Source: CAYMCQ01 sp964389025 (GTDB taxonomy: Bacteria; Verrucomicrobiota; Verrucomicrobiia; Limisphaerales; CAYMCQ01). From it: DNA of 21,693 nt. How positions within the stretch are numbered: position 1 is the stretch's first letter; each line of letters starts with the position of its first letter. The position numbers were made by a program, and so were the translations under genes. Location of the stretch: positions 1-21,693 of the forward strand of contig CAYMCQ010000075.1 in the NCBI GenBank assembly GCA_964389025.1, read 5' to 3'. The notes beneath the pieces are model-generated. The model was given only the letters and a program-made list of their open reading frames with translations. It ran no database searches and was not told the DNA's origin. Below are positions 14,583 through 21,693 of this stretch, one piece after another.

Positions 14583-15986
14583 ATGCTCGACGACACCATC
14601 GCGGCCATCGCAACGCCGCTCGGCGAAGGCGGACTTGCGGTCATCCGCATCTCCGGCGCGGACGCGATGCGCGTCGCGGACAAAAGTTTTCTGCCCGTCG
14701 GTAAATCTTCCTCGAAACCGTCCGCAGCGCTGACGCACACGATTCATTACGGCAAAATCGTCCGCAATGGACAGAACGTGGACGAAGTTCTGGTTGCCGT
14801 CATGCGCGCGCCGAGGACGTTCACGCGCGAGGACGTTGTTGAAATCACATGTCACGGCGGGTTGCTTCCGGCGAAGGCCGTGCTCGACACGATCCTTGAA
14901 AACGGCGCGCGGCTTGCGTTGCCCGGCGAATTCACCCGCCGCGCCTTCTTGAACGGGCGCATTGACCTTGCGCAAGCTGAAGCCGTCGCAGATTTGATTC
15001 ATTCACGCACGGAACTCGCGTTGCGCGCGGCGAACGAACAACTCGAAGGCAAACTTTCCCAGCGCATCAACCAGCTTCGCGACGACATGATGAAAACTCT
15101 GGCGCACGTCGAAGCGCACATTGATTTTCCGGAGGAAGACATCGCGCCGGACACTCGCGAACAGCTCATCGGACGGCTGAATCGCGGCATTACGTTCATG
15201 GACGAATTGCTGCGCACGGCGAACGAAGGGCAGATTCTCCGGCGCGGAATTCGCGCGGCGATTATTGGCCGGCCAAACGTCGGCAAATCCAGTTTGCTCA
15301 ACCAGCTTCTTGGCCGCGACCGCGCCATCGTTTCGCACATCGCCGGAACTACGCGCGACACCATCGAGGAGACGGCGAACATCCGCGGCCTGCCCGTCGT
15401 GTTCATTGACACCGCCGGCCTGCGCGACTCGGGCGACGAAATTGAGATTGAAGGGATGCGCCGCAGCCGCGAATCGTTGTCGCGCGCGGAATTTATTTTG
15501 CACGTGCTCGACGCCTCCGAGCCGTTGACCAAGGCGGATGAAAATTATCTGGCCGAGTTCGCGTCAAAGAAACGGATCATCGTGCGGAACAAAATTGATT
15601 TGCCGGTGAAACTTGAGATGCCCCTCACCCCGTCCCTCTCCCCATCGGATGGGGAGAGGGGAACTTTTTCAGAGATTGCGGATGTCTGTTGCATCAGCGG
15701 AAAAGGAATCGAGAAGTTGAAGGATAGAATCAAGGAACTCGTCTGGTCCGGCGACATCAAAATGGAAATGTTGCAGGTGATGATCAACTCGCGGCATCAG
15801 GACGCGCTCAACCGCGCGCGGCTCGCGACGCAGCGCGCCTTGGAAGTTTTTGACGGCGATGCATCGCTGGAGTTGATGGCGCTGGAACTGCATATCGCCG
15901 TCAACGCCGTCGGCGAAATCGTCGGCAAGACCACGACGGAAGATTTGCTCGATTCCATCTTCAGCCAGTTTTGCATCGGGAAATGA
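14583..15986 (+). CDS. mnmE: tRNA modification GTPase MnmE with an in-frame palindromic insertion
   Basis: MnmE works with MnmG to install the cmnm5 group on wobble uridine of some tRNAs. Features visible in order: N-terminal tetrahydrofolate-binding domain (DTIAAIATPLGEGGLAVIRISG, FTREDVVEITCHGG), helical domain with PGEFTRRAFLNGRIDLAQAEAV, HVEAHIDFPEED, G domain with G1 GRPNVGKSS (229-237), G2 region HIAGTTRDTIEE, G3 DTAGLR (from 276), G4 NKID (336-339), and the C-terminal FCIGK containing the catalytic Cys. Length of 467 aa is normal. The odd part is residues about 346-362 (MPLTPSLSPSDGERGTF) between G4 and the G5 region (CCISGKG). It is encoded by a palindromic repeat and is not a family motif. 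The start is an ATG at 14583 with no clear Shine-Dalgarno. mnmG is not in the window. Confidence 0.97.
   Translation: MLDDTIAAIATPLGEGGLAVIRISGADAMRVADKSFLPVGKSSSKPSAALTHTIHYGKIVRNGQNVDEVLVAVMRAPRTFTREDVVEITCHGGLLPAKAVLDTILENGARLALPGEFTRRAFLNGRIDLAQAEAVADLIHSRTELALRAANEQLEGKLSQRINQLRDDMMKTLAHVEAHIDFPEEDIAPDTREQLIGRLNRGITFMDELLRTANEGQILRRGIRAAIIGRPNVGKSSLLNQLLGRDRAIVSHIAGTTRDTIEETANIRGLPVVFIDTAGLRDSGDEIEIEGMRRSRESLSRAEFILHVLDASEPLTKADENYLAEFASKKRIIVRNKIDLPVKLEMPLTPSLSPSDGERGTFSEIADVCCISGKGIEKLKDRIKELVWSGDIKMEMLQVMINSRHQDALNRARLATQRALEVFDGDASLELMALELHIAVNAVGEIVGKTTTEDLLDSIFSQFCIGK
15621..15661. repeat. Palindromic repeat element inside mnmE
   Basis: A perfect inverted repeat with 12-bp arms (CCCTCTCCCCAT at 15634-15645 and ATGGGGAGAGGG at 15649-15660) around a CGG triloop, preceded by CCCCTCACCCCGT. 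It lies wholly within the mnmE reading frame and encodes the PLTPSLSPSDGERG segment. The CTCACCC...CTCTCCC...GGGAGAGGG layout is shared with the element at 18981-19016. Confidence 0.9.
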
Positions 15987-16047
15987 TTCCGCACGAATCC
16001 TTTGACTTCTCAAAAACTTTGCGTCACGTTCCCGGCAATTCATCCAA

Positions 16048-16132
16048 GTTTTTAATTTTGAGTTTTTAATTTTGAGTTGAACCGAAGTCCCGTTTGAAAC
16101 TAAAAGCTAAAAACTGAAAACTAAAAATTAAC
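16048..16132. repeat. A/T-rich imperfect inverted repeat upstream of the topoisomerase gene
   Basis: The left arm (16048-16080) has a direct duplication, TTTTTAATTTTGAG twice. The right arm (about 16097-16132) has AAAACT/AAAAACTG-type words whose reverse complement, TTTTTAGTTTTCAG then TTTTTAGCTTTTAG, aligns to the left arm with a few mismatches. It ends three bases before the ATG at 16136, so a folded transcript would hide the start region. Base composition is far more A/T-rich than the flanking genes. Confidence 0.65.
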
Positions 16133-16135
16133 AAA

Positions 16136-18967
16136 ATGGGCAAAGCCTTGATCATCGCTGAGAAACCGTCGGTCGCGAGCGACATCGCGAAGGCGCTGGG
16201 GAAGTTTCAGAAGCAGGCCGACTATTTCGAGAACGACGAGTTCGTCATCTCGTCGGCGGTCGGCCATCTGCTCACCATCGTGCCGCCCGAGGGCGTCGAG
16301 GCCAAGCGCGGCAAGTGGACGTTCAAATGTCTGCCGGTGATCCCGCCGCACTTCGACCTTCAGCCGATTGAACGAAATGAGAACCGGCTCAAAGTCCTCG
16401 CCAAGCTCATCAAGCGCAAAGACGTGAGCGAACTCATCAATGCCTGCGACGCCGGGCGCGAGGGCGAATTGATCTTCCGTAACATCGTCCGCTACACGAA
16501 GGCGAAGCAGCCGATCAAACGGCTCTGGCTGCAATCCATGACGCCCGCGTCCATCCGCGAAGGTTTCGCGTCGTTGCGCAGCGATGAATCCATGCAGCCG
16601 CTGACCGACGCGGCCACCAGCCGTAGCGAGGCGGACTGGCTCGTGGGCATCAACGGCACGCGGGCGATGACGGCCTTCAACTCCAAGCTCGGCGGCTTTT
16701 TCAAAACGACGGTTGGCCGCGTGCAGACGCCGACGCTGGCGATCGTGGTGGAGCGCGAGGCGAAGATAAAAAAATTTGTGCCGCGCGATTTCTGGGAAGG
16801 GATCGGCACGTTCGACGCGGCGGCAGGGCAATACACCGGACGCTGGTTCGATGAAAAATTTTCCAAGTCGGACGACGAGCAAGCGAAAGCCGAGCGCATC
16901 TGGGACAAAACCTCTGCCGAGGCGCTTCGCGAAAAATGTCTCGGCAAACCGGGCATCGTCACGGAAGAAAGCAAGCCGACGACTTCGATGTCGCCGCTGC
17001 TCTACGACCTGACGAGCTTGCAGCGCGACGCGAACTCGCGCTTCGGTTTCAGCGCAAAAAATTCCCTGGCCGTCGCGCAGGCGCTTTACGAACGGCACAA
17101 GGTATTGACGTATCCGAGGACGGATTCGCGCGCGTTGCCGGAAGATTACATCGGCACGGTGAAAAATACTTTGGAGATGTTGTCTGGCCACACGCCCGGC
17201 GGAACGACTTTCATCACGCGTTACTCGGCGTTCGCCGACACGATCTTGAAAAGCGATTGGGTGCGCCCGAACAAACGCATCTTCAACAACGCGAAAGTTT
17301 CCGATCACTTCGCCATCATCCCCACACTCGTCGCGCCGAAAGGTTTGAGCGAACCGGAGCAGAAAATTTACGACATGGTGACGAAGCGGTTTCTGGCGAT
17401 CTTTTATCCGGCGGCGGAATTTTTGGAGACTACGCGCATCACGCGGGTCGAAGGTGAGCCGTTCAAGAGCGCCGGGAAAGTTTTGGTCACGACCGGCTGG
17501 CTGACGGTTTACGGCAAGGAAGCGCAGGGCGAAGACGACAATCCGAACCTCGCGCCGGTCAAGCCAGGCGAAACGGTCAAGACCAGCGCGGTCGAGGTGA
17601 AGCAGAACGTCACCAAGCCACCAGCGCGTTACACGGAAGCCACGCTGCTCGGCGCGATGGAAGGCGCGGGCAAACTGGTGGACGACGACGAATTGCGCGA
17701 GGCAATGAGCGAAAAAGGCCTCGGCACGCCGGCCACGCGCGCGGCGATCATCGAAGGTTTGATCTACGAAAATTATCTTCAGCGCAACGGGCGCGAGTTG
17801 CAGGCGACGGCGAAGGCGTTTTCGTTGATGGAATTGTTGAACGGACTTGGAATTCCTGAATTGACGAAGCCAGAATTGACCGGCGACTGGGAATTTCAGC
17901 TCCGCCAGATCCAGCGCAAGCAGATCAGCCGCGCGGAATTCATGTCCGGCATCGCGGACATGACGCGCCGGATCGTGGATCGCGCCAAGAAATACGAGCA
18001 TGACACCATCCCCGGCGATTTCGGCACGCTACGCGTTCCGTGTCCGAAATGCGGCGGCGAAATCCACGAGCAATACAAACATTTCCAGTGCGTGAAATGC
18101 GATTTCTCGATCTGGAAAACTTTGTGCAGCCGGATGTTCGAGCCGGAAGAGGTCGAGAAGCTCATCACACAAAGGCAGGTCGGGCCGTTGCAGGGATTCA
18201 TGAGCAAGAAGGGGTTTCCGTTCGCCGCGGTGCTCAAGATGAACGCCGAGCACAAGATCGAATTCGATTTCGGCAACGACCTGAACAAGGACGGCGAGGC
18301 TGCCGCGCCGGTTGATTTGACCGGCAAGGAACCGCTGGGCAAATGCCCGAAGTGCGGCGCGAATGTTTTTGATGCGGGCATGAATTACGTCTGCGAGAAA
18401 CAGGCGGGCGCGGAGAAGTCCTGCGACTTCCGCACCGGAAAGATCATTTTGCAGCAGGAGATTTCGCCCGAGCAGGTGAGGAAACTTCTTGAGACCGGCA
18501 AAACCGATTTGCTCACGAAATTCATCTCCAAGAAAAACAATCGTCCGTTCAAAGCGTTTCTGGCCGTGGACAAGGAAGGCAAAGTTGGATTCGAGTTTCC
18601 GCCGCGCGAAGGAAAACCAAAGAAATCCAAGGAGCCGCAGCCCAAGATTGATTTCACCGGCAGGGAGCCGCTCGGCAAATGCCCGAAGTGCGGCGGGAAG
18701 ATTTTTGAGACGGAGACGGATTATCTTTGCGAGCGCACGCAGCTCGACGCGAAGAAATGCAGGGTCAAGGTCGGCAAAACGATTTTACAACAGCCGGTTG
18801 ACCGCGCGCAGTTGAAGAAACTTCTGGAGGCCGGCAAAACCGATTTGATGGACAAGTTCATTTCGAAAGCCGGCAAGCCTTTCCCCGCGTTCCTCGTGAT
18901 GGACGAGAAGGGCAAGGTGACGTTCGAGTTTCCCGAGCGGGACGCTGAAGGCGGGCAGAAGACTTGA
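16136..18967 (+). CDS. topB: DNA topoisomerase III-like type IA topoisomerase with three C-terminal zinc-ribbon/Topo repeat units
   Basis: A type IA topoisomerase that would pass single strands through a transient break. The Toprim domain has ALIIAEKPSVA (catalytic Glu9) and ACDAGREGE (Asp105, Arg108, Glu109, Glu111). The core has SEADWLVGINGTRAMT, TTVGRVQTPTLAIV, MSPLLYDLTSLQRDAN and the active-site Tyr326 in VLTYPRTDS, followed by KVSDHFAIIPT, ARYTEATLL and MSEKGLGTPATRAAIIE. These favour TopB/Topo III over TopA. The C-terminus carries three related units starting with CPKC at residues 636, 737 and 849. Each has a Cys pair (often four Cys), then ILQQ or similar and LLETGKTDLLTKFISKK-type and FPAFLVMDEKGKVTFEF-type segments. 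At 943 aa it is well above E. coli Topo III (653 aa) because of this tail. The start is an ATG at 16136 with no Shine-Dalgarno and an A/T-rich inverted repeat in front. Confidence 0.95.
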   Translation: MGKALIIAEKPSVASDIAKALGKFQKQADYFENDEFVISSAVGHLLTIVPPEGVEAKRGKWTFKCLPVIPPHFDLQPIERNENRLKVLAKLIKRKDVSELINACDAGREGELIFRNIVRYTKAKQPIKRLWLQSMTPASIREGFASLRSDESMQPLTDAATSRSEADWLVGINGTRAMTAFNSKLGGFFKTTVGRVQTPTLAIVVEREAKIKKFVPRDFWEGIGTFDAAAGQYTGRWFDEKFSKSDDEQAKAERIWDKTSAEALREKCLGKPGIVTEESKPTTSMSPLLYDLTSLQRDANSRFGFSAKNSLAVAQALYERHKVLTYPRTDSRALPEDYIGTVKNTLEMLSGHTPGGTTFITRYSAFADTILKSDWVRPNKRIFNNAKVSDHFAIIPTLVAPKGLSEPEQKIYDMVTKRFLAIFYPAAEFLETTRITRVEGEPFKSAGKVLVTTGWLTVYGKEAQGEDDNPNLAPVKPGETVKTSAVEVKQNVTKPPARYTEATLLGAMEGAGKLVDDDELREAMSEKGLGTPATRAAIIEGLIYENYLQRNGRELQATAKAFSLMELLNGLGIPELTKPELTGDWEFQLRQIQRKQISRAEFMSGIADMTRRIVDRAKKYEHDTIPGDFGTLRVPCPKCGGEIHEQYKHFQCVKCDFSIWKTLCSRMFEPEEVEKLITQRQVGPLQGFMSKKGFPFAAVLKMNAEHKIEFDFGNDLNKDGEAAAPVDLTGKEPLGKCPKCGANVFDAGMNYVCEKQAGAEKSCDFRTGKIILQQEISPEQVRKLLETGKTDLLTKFISKKNNRPFKAFLAVDKEGKVGFEFPPREGKPKKSKEPQPKIDFTGREPLGKCPKCGGKIFETETDYLCERTQLDAKKCRVKVGKTILQQPVDRAQLKKLLEAGKTDLMDKFISKAGKPFPAFLVMDEKGKVTFEFPERDAEGGQKT

Positions 18968-18980
18968 GTTTTTTTGCTCC

Positions 18981-19016
18981 GCCCTCACCCTAACTCTCTC
19001 TCCCAGGAGAGAGGGC
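18981..19016. repeat. Palindromic repeat downstream of topB
   Basis: GCCCTCACCC is followed by an inverted repeat CTCTCTCC/GGAGAGAG (18996-19003 and 19006-19013) ending in GGGC. The outer GCCCTC can also pair with GAGGGC. It matches the layout of the element inside mnmE. It starts 14 bp after the topB stop but has no T-run after the stem, so a terminator role is possible, not shown. Confidence 0.7.
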
Positions 19017-19120
19017 GGCAATCCAGCCGCTTGTGAATTTCGGAAAGCCCTTTCCCTTCTGCCGTCTTTCGGACTTCATTTCCAGCCCGTCAATCTGTTG
19101 AGAGGTTGAAGAAAATTCTT

Positions 19121-19149
19121 CCTCTCCCCGGAGCCGGGGTGAAGGAGAG
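19121..19149. repeat. Second palindromic repeat in the topB/glycosidase-like intergenic region
   Basis: A GC-rich hairpin CCCCGG/CCGGGG (19126-19131 and 19134-19139) within a larger CTCTCC/GGAGAG pairing (19122-19127 and 19144-19149). It resembles, in opposite orientation, the other palindromic elements of the window (CTCTCCCC, GGGTGA). It lies between the convergent ends of topB and the glycosidase-like gene. The 271-bp gap holding both repeats shows no gene. Confidence 0.6.
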
Positions 19150-19238
19150 CGTTTTATCACACTGAAAGTTTCGCTTGCATTCCATTGATGATCACGTGCG
19201 CGCAAAGATCGTTGCCACACAGCGGTTGAAATGTTCGA

Positions 19239-20543
19239 TCACTGAAAATCCCTGCCACCGCGCCGGGAACTTTCCCACTTCCGGCTTGTCGCGAATACTT
19301 TGACCTCGTAGGGCTTGAGGCGGGTGACAAAACCACCTCGCTTGACGGTCGCGGATTCGGAGCCATAAAGCAGCTCGAGCGTCTGGCCGTTGAGTCTCGC
19401 GAGACCGCTCAATTCGACTCCCATGTGCGGCTGATTGTCTTCGTTCACCAGCACGATGAGCCACTCGCGTCTGCATTGCCGCGCGAACAGTCGAACGCCC
19501 CGGCTTTCTTCCGGCACTCGCCCGGTTGATGCCGTGAGTGAAACGTGAACAGTCCTGTCTTCCTTTGCGGTGAGGAACGGTTGCAGCGCGTTCAATTCAC
19601 TGACCAGAGCGAAGAGTGATTGGCGGAACGGTGATTCCTTCGGCACCATTTCTGTGCCCCAATAGAGAATCCCTTTCGCGCCGTGTGCTATTGCGTCGTA
19701 GGCCATCAGCCGGGTTTCGGAAAATGATGGATAGACCAGGGTCTCGTCTTTCGGCGGCGTCAGCTCGTGCCAGGAGAAAGCCTGCAGGACCATCCATACC
19801 GGTTTGCCTCGACCGATGCGTTGATAGCGCCCGGTGTAGTCTCCGACGGAAGCAGGCAGATGATTATTGTCATGGATGGGATAGATGTCGCAGCCCGTGA
19901 TGTCTATGTCATCGAGATATTCACGAATGAACTTCATATCACTCTGCGCCGCCTCGTTGATCCAGATGGGATGCTTTCGCTGATCGACACGACGCACCCA
20001 TTGGCAACCTTCGCGGAGTTTGGGCAGGATTTTTTTTGCTTCCGCCTCGGAACGTTCCGCGGCGAAGGGCGTCTGCCGCCACCATTCGTCCGGCGTTTTG
20101 TAAACGCCGCTTCGATGGAGACCGCTGTAGGCAGTGAAATTCCAGACCACTTCGTCCGGCCCTTCCCACACCGCCAGGGCGGGATGATCCCTCACGGCTT
20201 CCACGGCTTTTCGCAACGCGTCGCTGTCGGCGCCCAATTGCAGCGGCACACTGACCCAACCCAGCATTCCCGCGGCGTGAACGCGGTCGAGGTCAGGCGC
20301 ATTCTGGCAGTGGACGAGGTTGAAACCTGCGTCCGCCATCCCGCGCAACCCAGTGTCTTCCTTGGGCAACTCGTAACAGCCGATGGGGAAAAACGCGCGT
20401 CCGTTTTTTGTCAGATATGCGCCGGGTGACTTCTGAGCCGATGCCGAAACACAAGCAACGCAAATCACCGTTAACAAGAAGTGGAGTGAGAATCCGCTGA
20501 AAAAATGTCCGCCATCCAAATCCAACTTTTCTGTAACTTGCAA
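19239..20543 (-). CDS. Exported TIM-barrel glycosidase-like protein (start uncertain)
   Basis: An exported protein of about 430 aa. A hydrophobic segment (FSLHFLLTVICVACVSASAQ) with an ASA-Q cleavage site is followed by LTKNGRAFFPIGCYELP, FNLVHCQNAPDLDRVHAAGM, VRDHPALAVWEGPDEV, ITGCDIYPIHD, GKPVWMVLQAFSWHE and GAKGILYWGTEMV. This is the succession of strand motifs of a glycoside-hydrolase-type beta/alpha barrel. The C-terminal sheet is LVNEDNQPHMGVELSG...VKRGGFVTRLKPYEVKVF. I cannot name the GH family or catalytic pair with confidence; E of WEGPDE and E of WGTEM are candidates. Start choice: TTG at 20541-20543 gives an n-region with Lys; other options are TTG 20525, TTG 20519 and ATG 20660. 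The open frame continues upstream to 20978 but overlaps the preceding gene in another frame and lacks domain sense there. Confidence 0.75.
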   Translation of the reverse strand: MQVTEKLDLDGGHFFSGFSLHFLLTVICVACVSASAQKSPGAYLTKNGRAFFPIGCYELPKEDTGLRGMADAGFNLVHCQNAPDLDRVHAAGMLGWVSVPLQLGADSDALRKAVEAVRDHPALAVWEGPDEVVWNFTAYSGLHRSGVYKTPDEWWRQTPFAAERSEAEAKKILPKLREGCQWVRRVDQRKHPIWINEAAQSDMKFIREYLDDIDITGCDIYPIHDNNHLPASVGDYTGRYQRIGRGKPVWMVLQAFSWHELTPPKDETLVYPSFSETRLMAYDAIAHGAKGILYWGTEMVPKESPFRQSLFALVSELNALQPFLTAKEDRTVHVSLTASTGRVPEESRGVRLFARQCRREWLIVLVNEDNQPHMGVELSGLARLNGQTLELLYGSESATVKRGGFVTRLKPYEVKVFATSRKWESSRRGGRDFQ

Positions 20544-20602
20544 CGGGGCATCTACGAAAACCGCTTTTCGGAGGTGGGTTGACGATGGCGGTTCGGTTTT
20601 CC

Positions 20603-20643
20603 CGTCCTCCGTAGTCCCGCCATTTGCGGGACGGAGGGTGGAC
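20603..20643. repeat. Palindromic repeat in the leader of the glycosidase-like gene
   Basis: GTCCCGC (20614-20620) and GCGGGAC (20626-20632) form a perfect 7-bp stem around a 5-base loop. It is extended by CCTCC (20606-20610) and GGAGG (20633-20637) after a three-base GTA bulge. The sequence lies between the two minus-strand genes. It is a different kind from the CTCACCC-type elements. It falls within the open frame only if the ATG at 20660 is used, and I take this as a reason to prefer a later start. Confidence 0.7.
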
Positions 20644-20721
20644 GGCGTGGATGGATTCATGGCAGCAGCTTCAACCGCATAAGTCGCTTGTGCAACGTTA
20701 AATTCCGTTTGGAAGCCAGCG

Positions 20722-21693
20722 CTATGGATTCGGCATTGAAACCGGTTTCGCGCCCCGACTGCCGTCGCCGGGGCCGATTTCCAAGGCCTGCAAGAACGCC
20801 TCGCCGCGCACCGTCTTTCCGCCTTCCAATCGCTCCGCATTCGTGAGGCGGACTTCGATGATTCCGTTGCGCGGTTCGAGGTCGTTGAAGACCAGGTCCA
20901 CCGCGCGGTTGGTCCCGTCCGCAGTAGCGCACACATCGAATCGCTCGACGACGCGCCGGCCGTTGATGCAAATGTCAAAGCAGTTGGCGCGCGGGTCCTG
21001 ACCGCGCGTCGCGGCGAACTTCAGCCGGGCGTGATACTTCCCCGGCCCAACTGTCACGTTGACCCAGAAGTCCGTCGCGTGAACGCCGTAGCGATACAAC
21101 TCCGGATCGGCGGTGCCGCGGATCGGTTCGTCCGTGGCGTTGGTCCACCAACATTCGCGGACGGAGTCCTTGCCGCCGGCTAGGCGCGTGACGAACTCAG
21201 TGGCAGGGCGCCACACGCGCCCGCGTGAATCACGCCAGTCCGTCCGACCGGTGTAGCCGAAAATCATCCGCTGCGTCTCCGTGGGTCCGTGGCCGCCCGG
21301 GAAATGATGCGCGCCCGTCGCCGTCGAAAACTGAATCTCGTCTACGTAAACCCGCGTGCCGCTGGCGTAGGGATTCTGCGCCCCGCGCGCCACGACTTTG
21401 AGCGTGTGATTGCCGGCGGTGAGACCGTTCCGGTAGTAAAGCACTTGCTGGCTGCGGGGGTTCGGATTCCAGCAGTCAATGGGGACTAATTGTTTTTCAC
21501 CATCCAGAAAAACATCCGCCAGTCCGCCCGACGGATCGGCCCGCCCAATGAGCCGCACTTGATTGCCGCCAAATTGCGCCGTCATGGTTGCGCCTGCACT
21601 GTCGGTCACGTGGGAGTGACGCGCACGAATCGTCGGCGTAGCGGCGTCTCGGCAGAGCGCCGCATTTGTTTCGAAAGGGGGATTTGCGGCGCT
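20722..21693 (-). CDS. Carbohydrate-binding/malectin-domain protein, C-terminal part (5' end beyond right edge)
   Basis: The minus-strand frame ending with TAG at 20722-20724 is open to the right edge (at least 323 codons), so the gene starts outside the window. The GTG at 21607-21609 is internal: residues before it (TIRARHSHV) continue straight into TDSAGATMTAQFGGNQVRLIG. The first visible domain (DSAGATMTAQF, RADPSGGLADVFLDG, YYRNGLTAGNHTLKVV, VYVDEIQF) is a galactose-binding-like beta-sandwich of the kind fused to glycosidases. The second (ELYRYGVHATDFWVNVTVGP, YHARLKFAA, NCFDICINGRRVVERFDV, GIIEVRLTN, EAFLQALEI) fits a malectin domain. It probably binds carbohydrate outside the cytoplasm; location depends on an N-terminus not seen here. 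It is about 180 bp upstream of, and co-directional with, the glycosidase-like gene, so they may form an operon. Confidence 0.82.
   Translation of the reverse strand, partial: SAANPPFETNAALCRDAATPTIRARHSHVTDSAGATMTAQFGGNQVRLIGRADPSGGLADVFLDGEKQLVPIDCWNPNPRSQQVLYYRNGLTAGNHTLKVVARGAQNPYASGTRVYVDEIQFSTATGAHHFPGGHGPTETQRMIFGYTGRTDWRDSRGRVWRPATEFVTRLAGGKDSVRECWWTNATDEPIRGTADPELYRYGVHATDFWVNVTVGPGKYHARLKFAATRGQDPRANCFDICINGRRVVERFDVCATADGTNRAVDLVFNDLEPRNGIIEVRLTNAERLEGGKTVRGEAFLQALEIGPGDGSRGAKPVSMPNP

Noticed and set aside
16121..18001. 626-codon minus-strand frame opposite the topoisomerase gene
   Set aside because: It is a high-GC antisense shadow; product is Arg/His/Phe-rich without domains, while the plus strand has all type IA topoisomerase motifs.
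20544..20978. N-terminal extension of the glycosidase-like frame up to 20978
   Set aside because: It overlaps the malectin-type gene in another frame, its sequence is Ser/Arg-rich shadow composition, and it includes an intergenic palindromic repeat before the signal peptide.
21607..21609. GTG as the start of the malectin-domain gene
   Set aside because: The frame stays open to the window edge and the residues just upstream continue the first beta-sandwich domain, so the GTG is an internal Val codon.

Overview
The window reads as a chromosomal segment of a GC-rich, free-living Gram-negative bacterium, most likely a member of the Verrucomicrobiota (Pedosphaera/Limisphaerales-like). This assignment is an inference. 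It rests on the gene mix (large HYR/beta-repeat surface protein, malectin-type carbohydrate-binding proteins, BadF-kinase/MurQ fusion), on the scarcity of clear Shine-Dalgarno sequences, on frequent TTG/GTG starts, and on several kinds of dispersed palindromic intergenic repeat. No rRNA, tRNA, CRISPR array, integrase or transposase was seen.

Layout, left to right. Positions 1-3223 (minus, cut by the left edge) encode a very large secreted beta-strand-repeat protein ending in Cys-containing HYR-like tandem modules. A 355-bp hairpin-rich gap follows, then a LytTR response regulator (3579-4340, minus) and an ornithine/lysine-type PLP decarboxylase (4532-5665, minus). Divergent from these lie hflX (5898-7196), a three-part FAD/Fe-S/CCG dehydrogenase (7317-10142) and frr (10214-10774), all plus. 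Converging on frr with a one-base gap is an FtsB/DivIC-like division protein (10776-11099, minus), then a small lipoprotein (11141-11521, minus). A Yip1-type membrane protein (11646-12248, plus) overlaps tail to tail with a fused sugar kinase-MurQ etherase (12242-14089, minus). Then come a conserved-looking 86-aa protein (14171-14431), mnmE (14583-15986) and a type IA topoisomerase with a three-repeat zinc-ribbon tail (16136-18967), all plus. The right end carries two minus-strand genes for exported carbohydrate-active-looking proteins: a TIM-barrel glycosidase-like protein (about 19239-20543) and a CBM/malectin protein (20722 to beyond the right edge).

The core genes serve translation and tRNA modification (hflX, frr, mnmE), division (FtsB-like), peptidoglycan recycling (kinase-MurQ) and DNA topology (topB). 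They are interleaved with surface and carbohydrate functions at both ends. The most unusual structures are the kinase-MurQ fusion, a perfect 12-bp-stem palindromic repeat inserted in frame in the MnmE G domain with relatives beside topB, two long imperfect inverted repeats just before mnmE and topB, and a run of hairpins in the leader of the giant surface protein.
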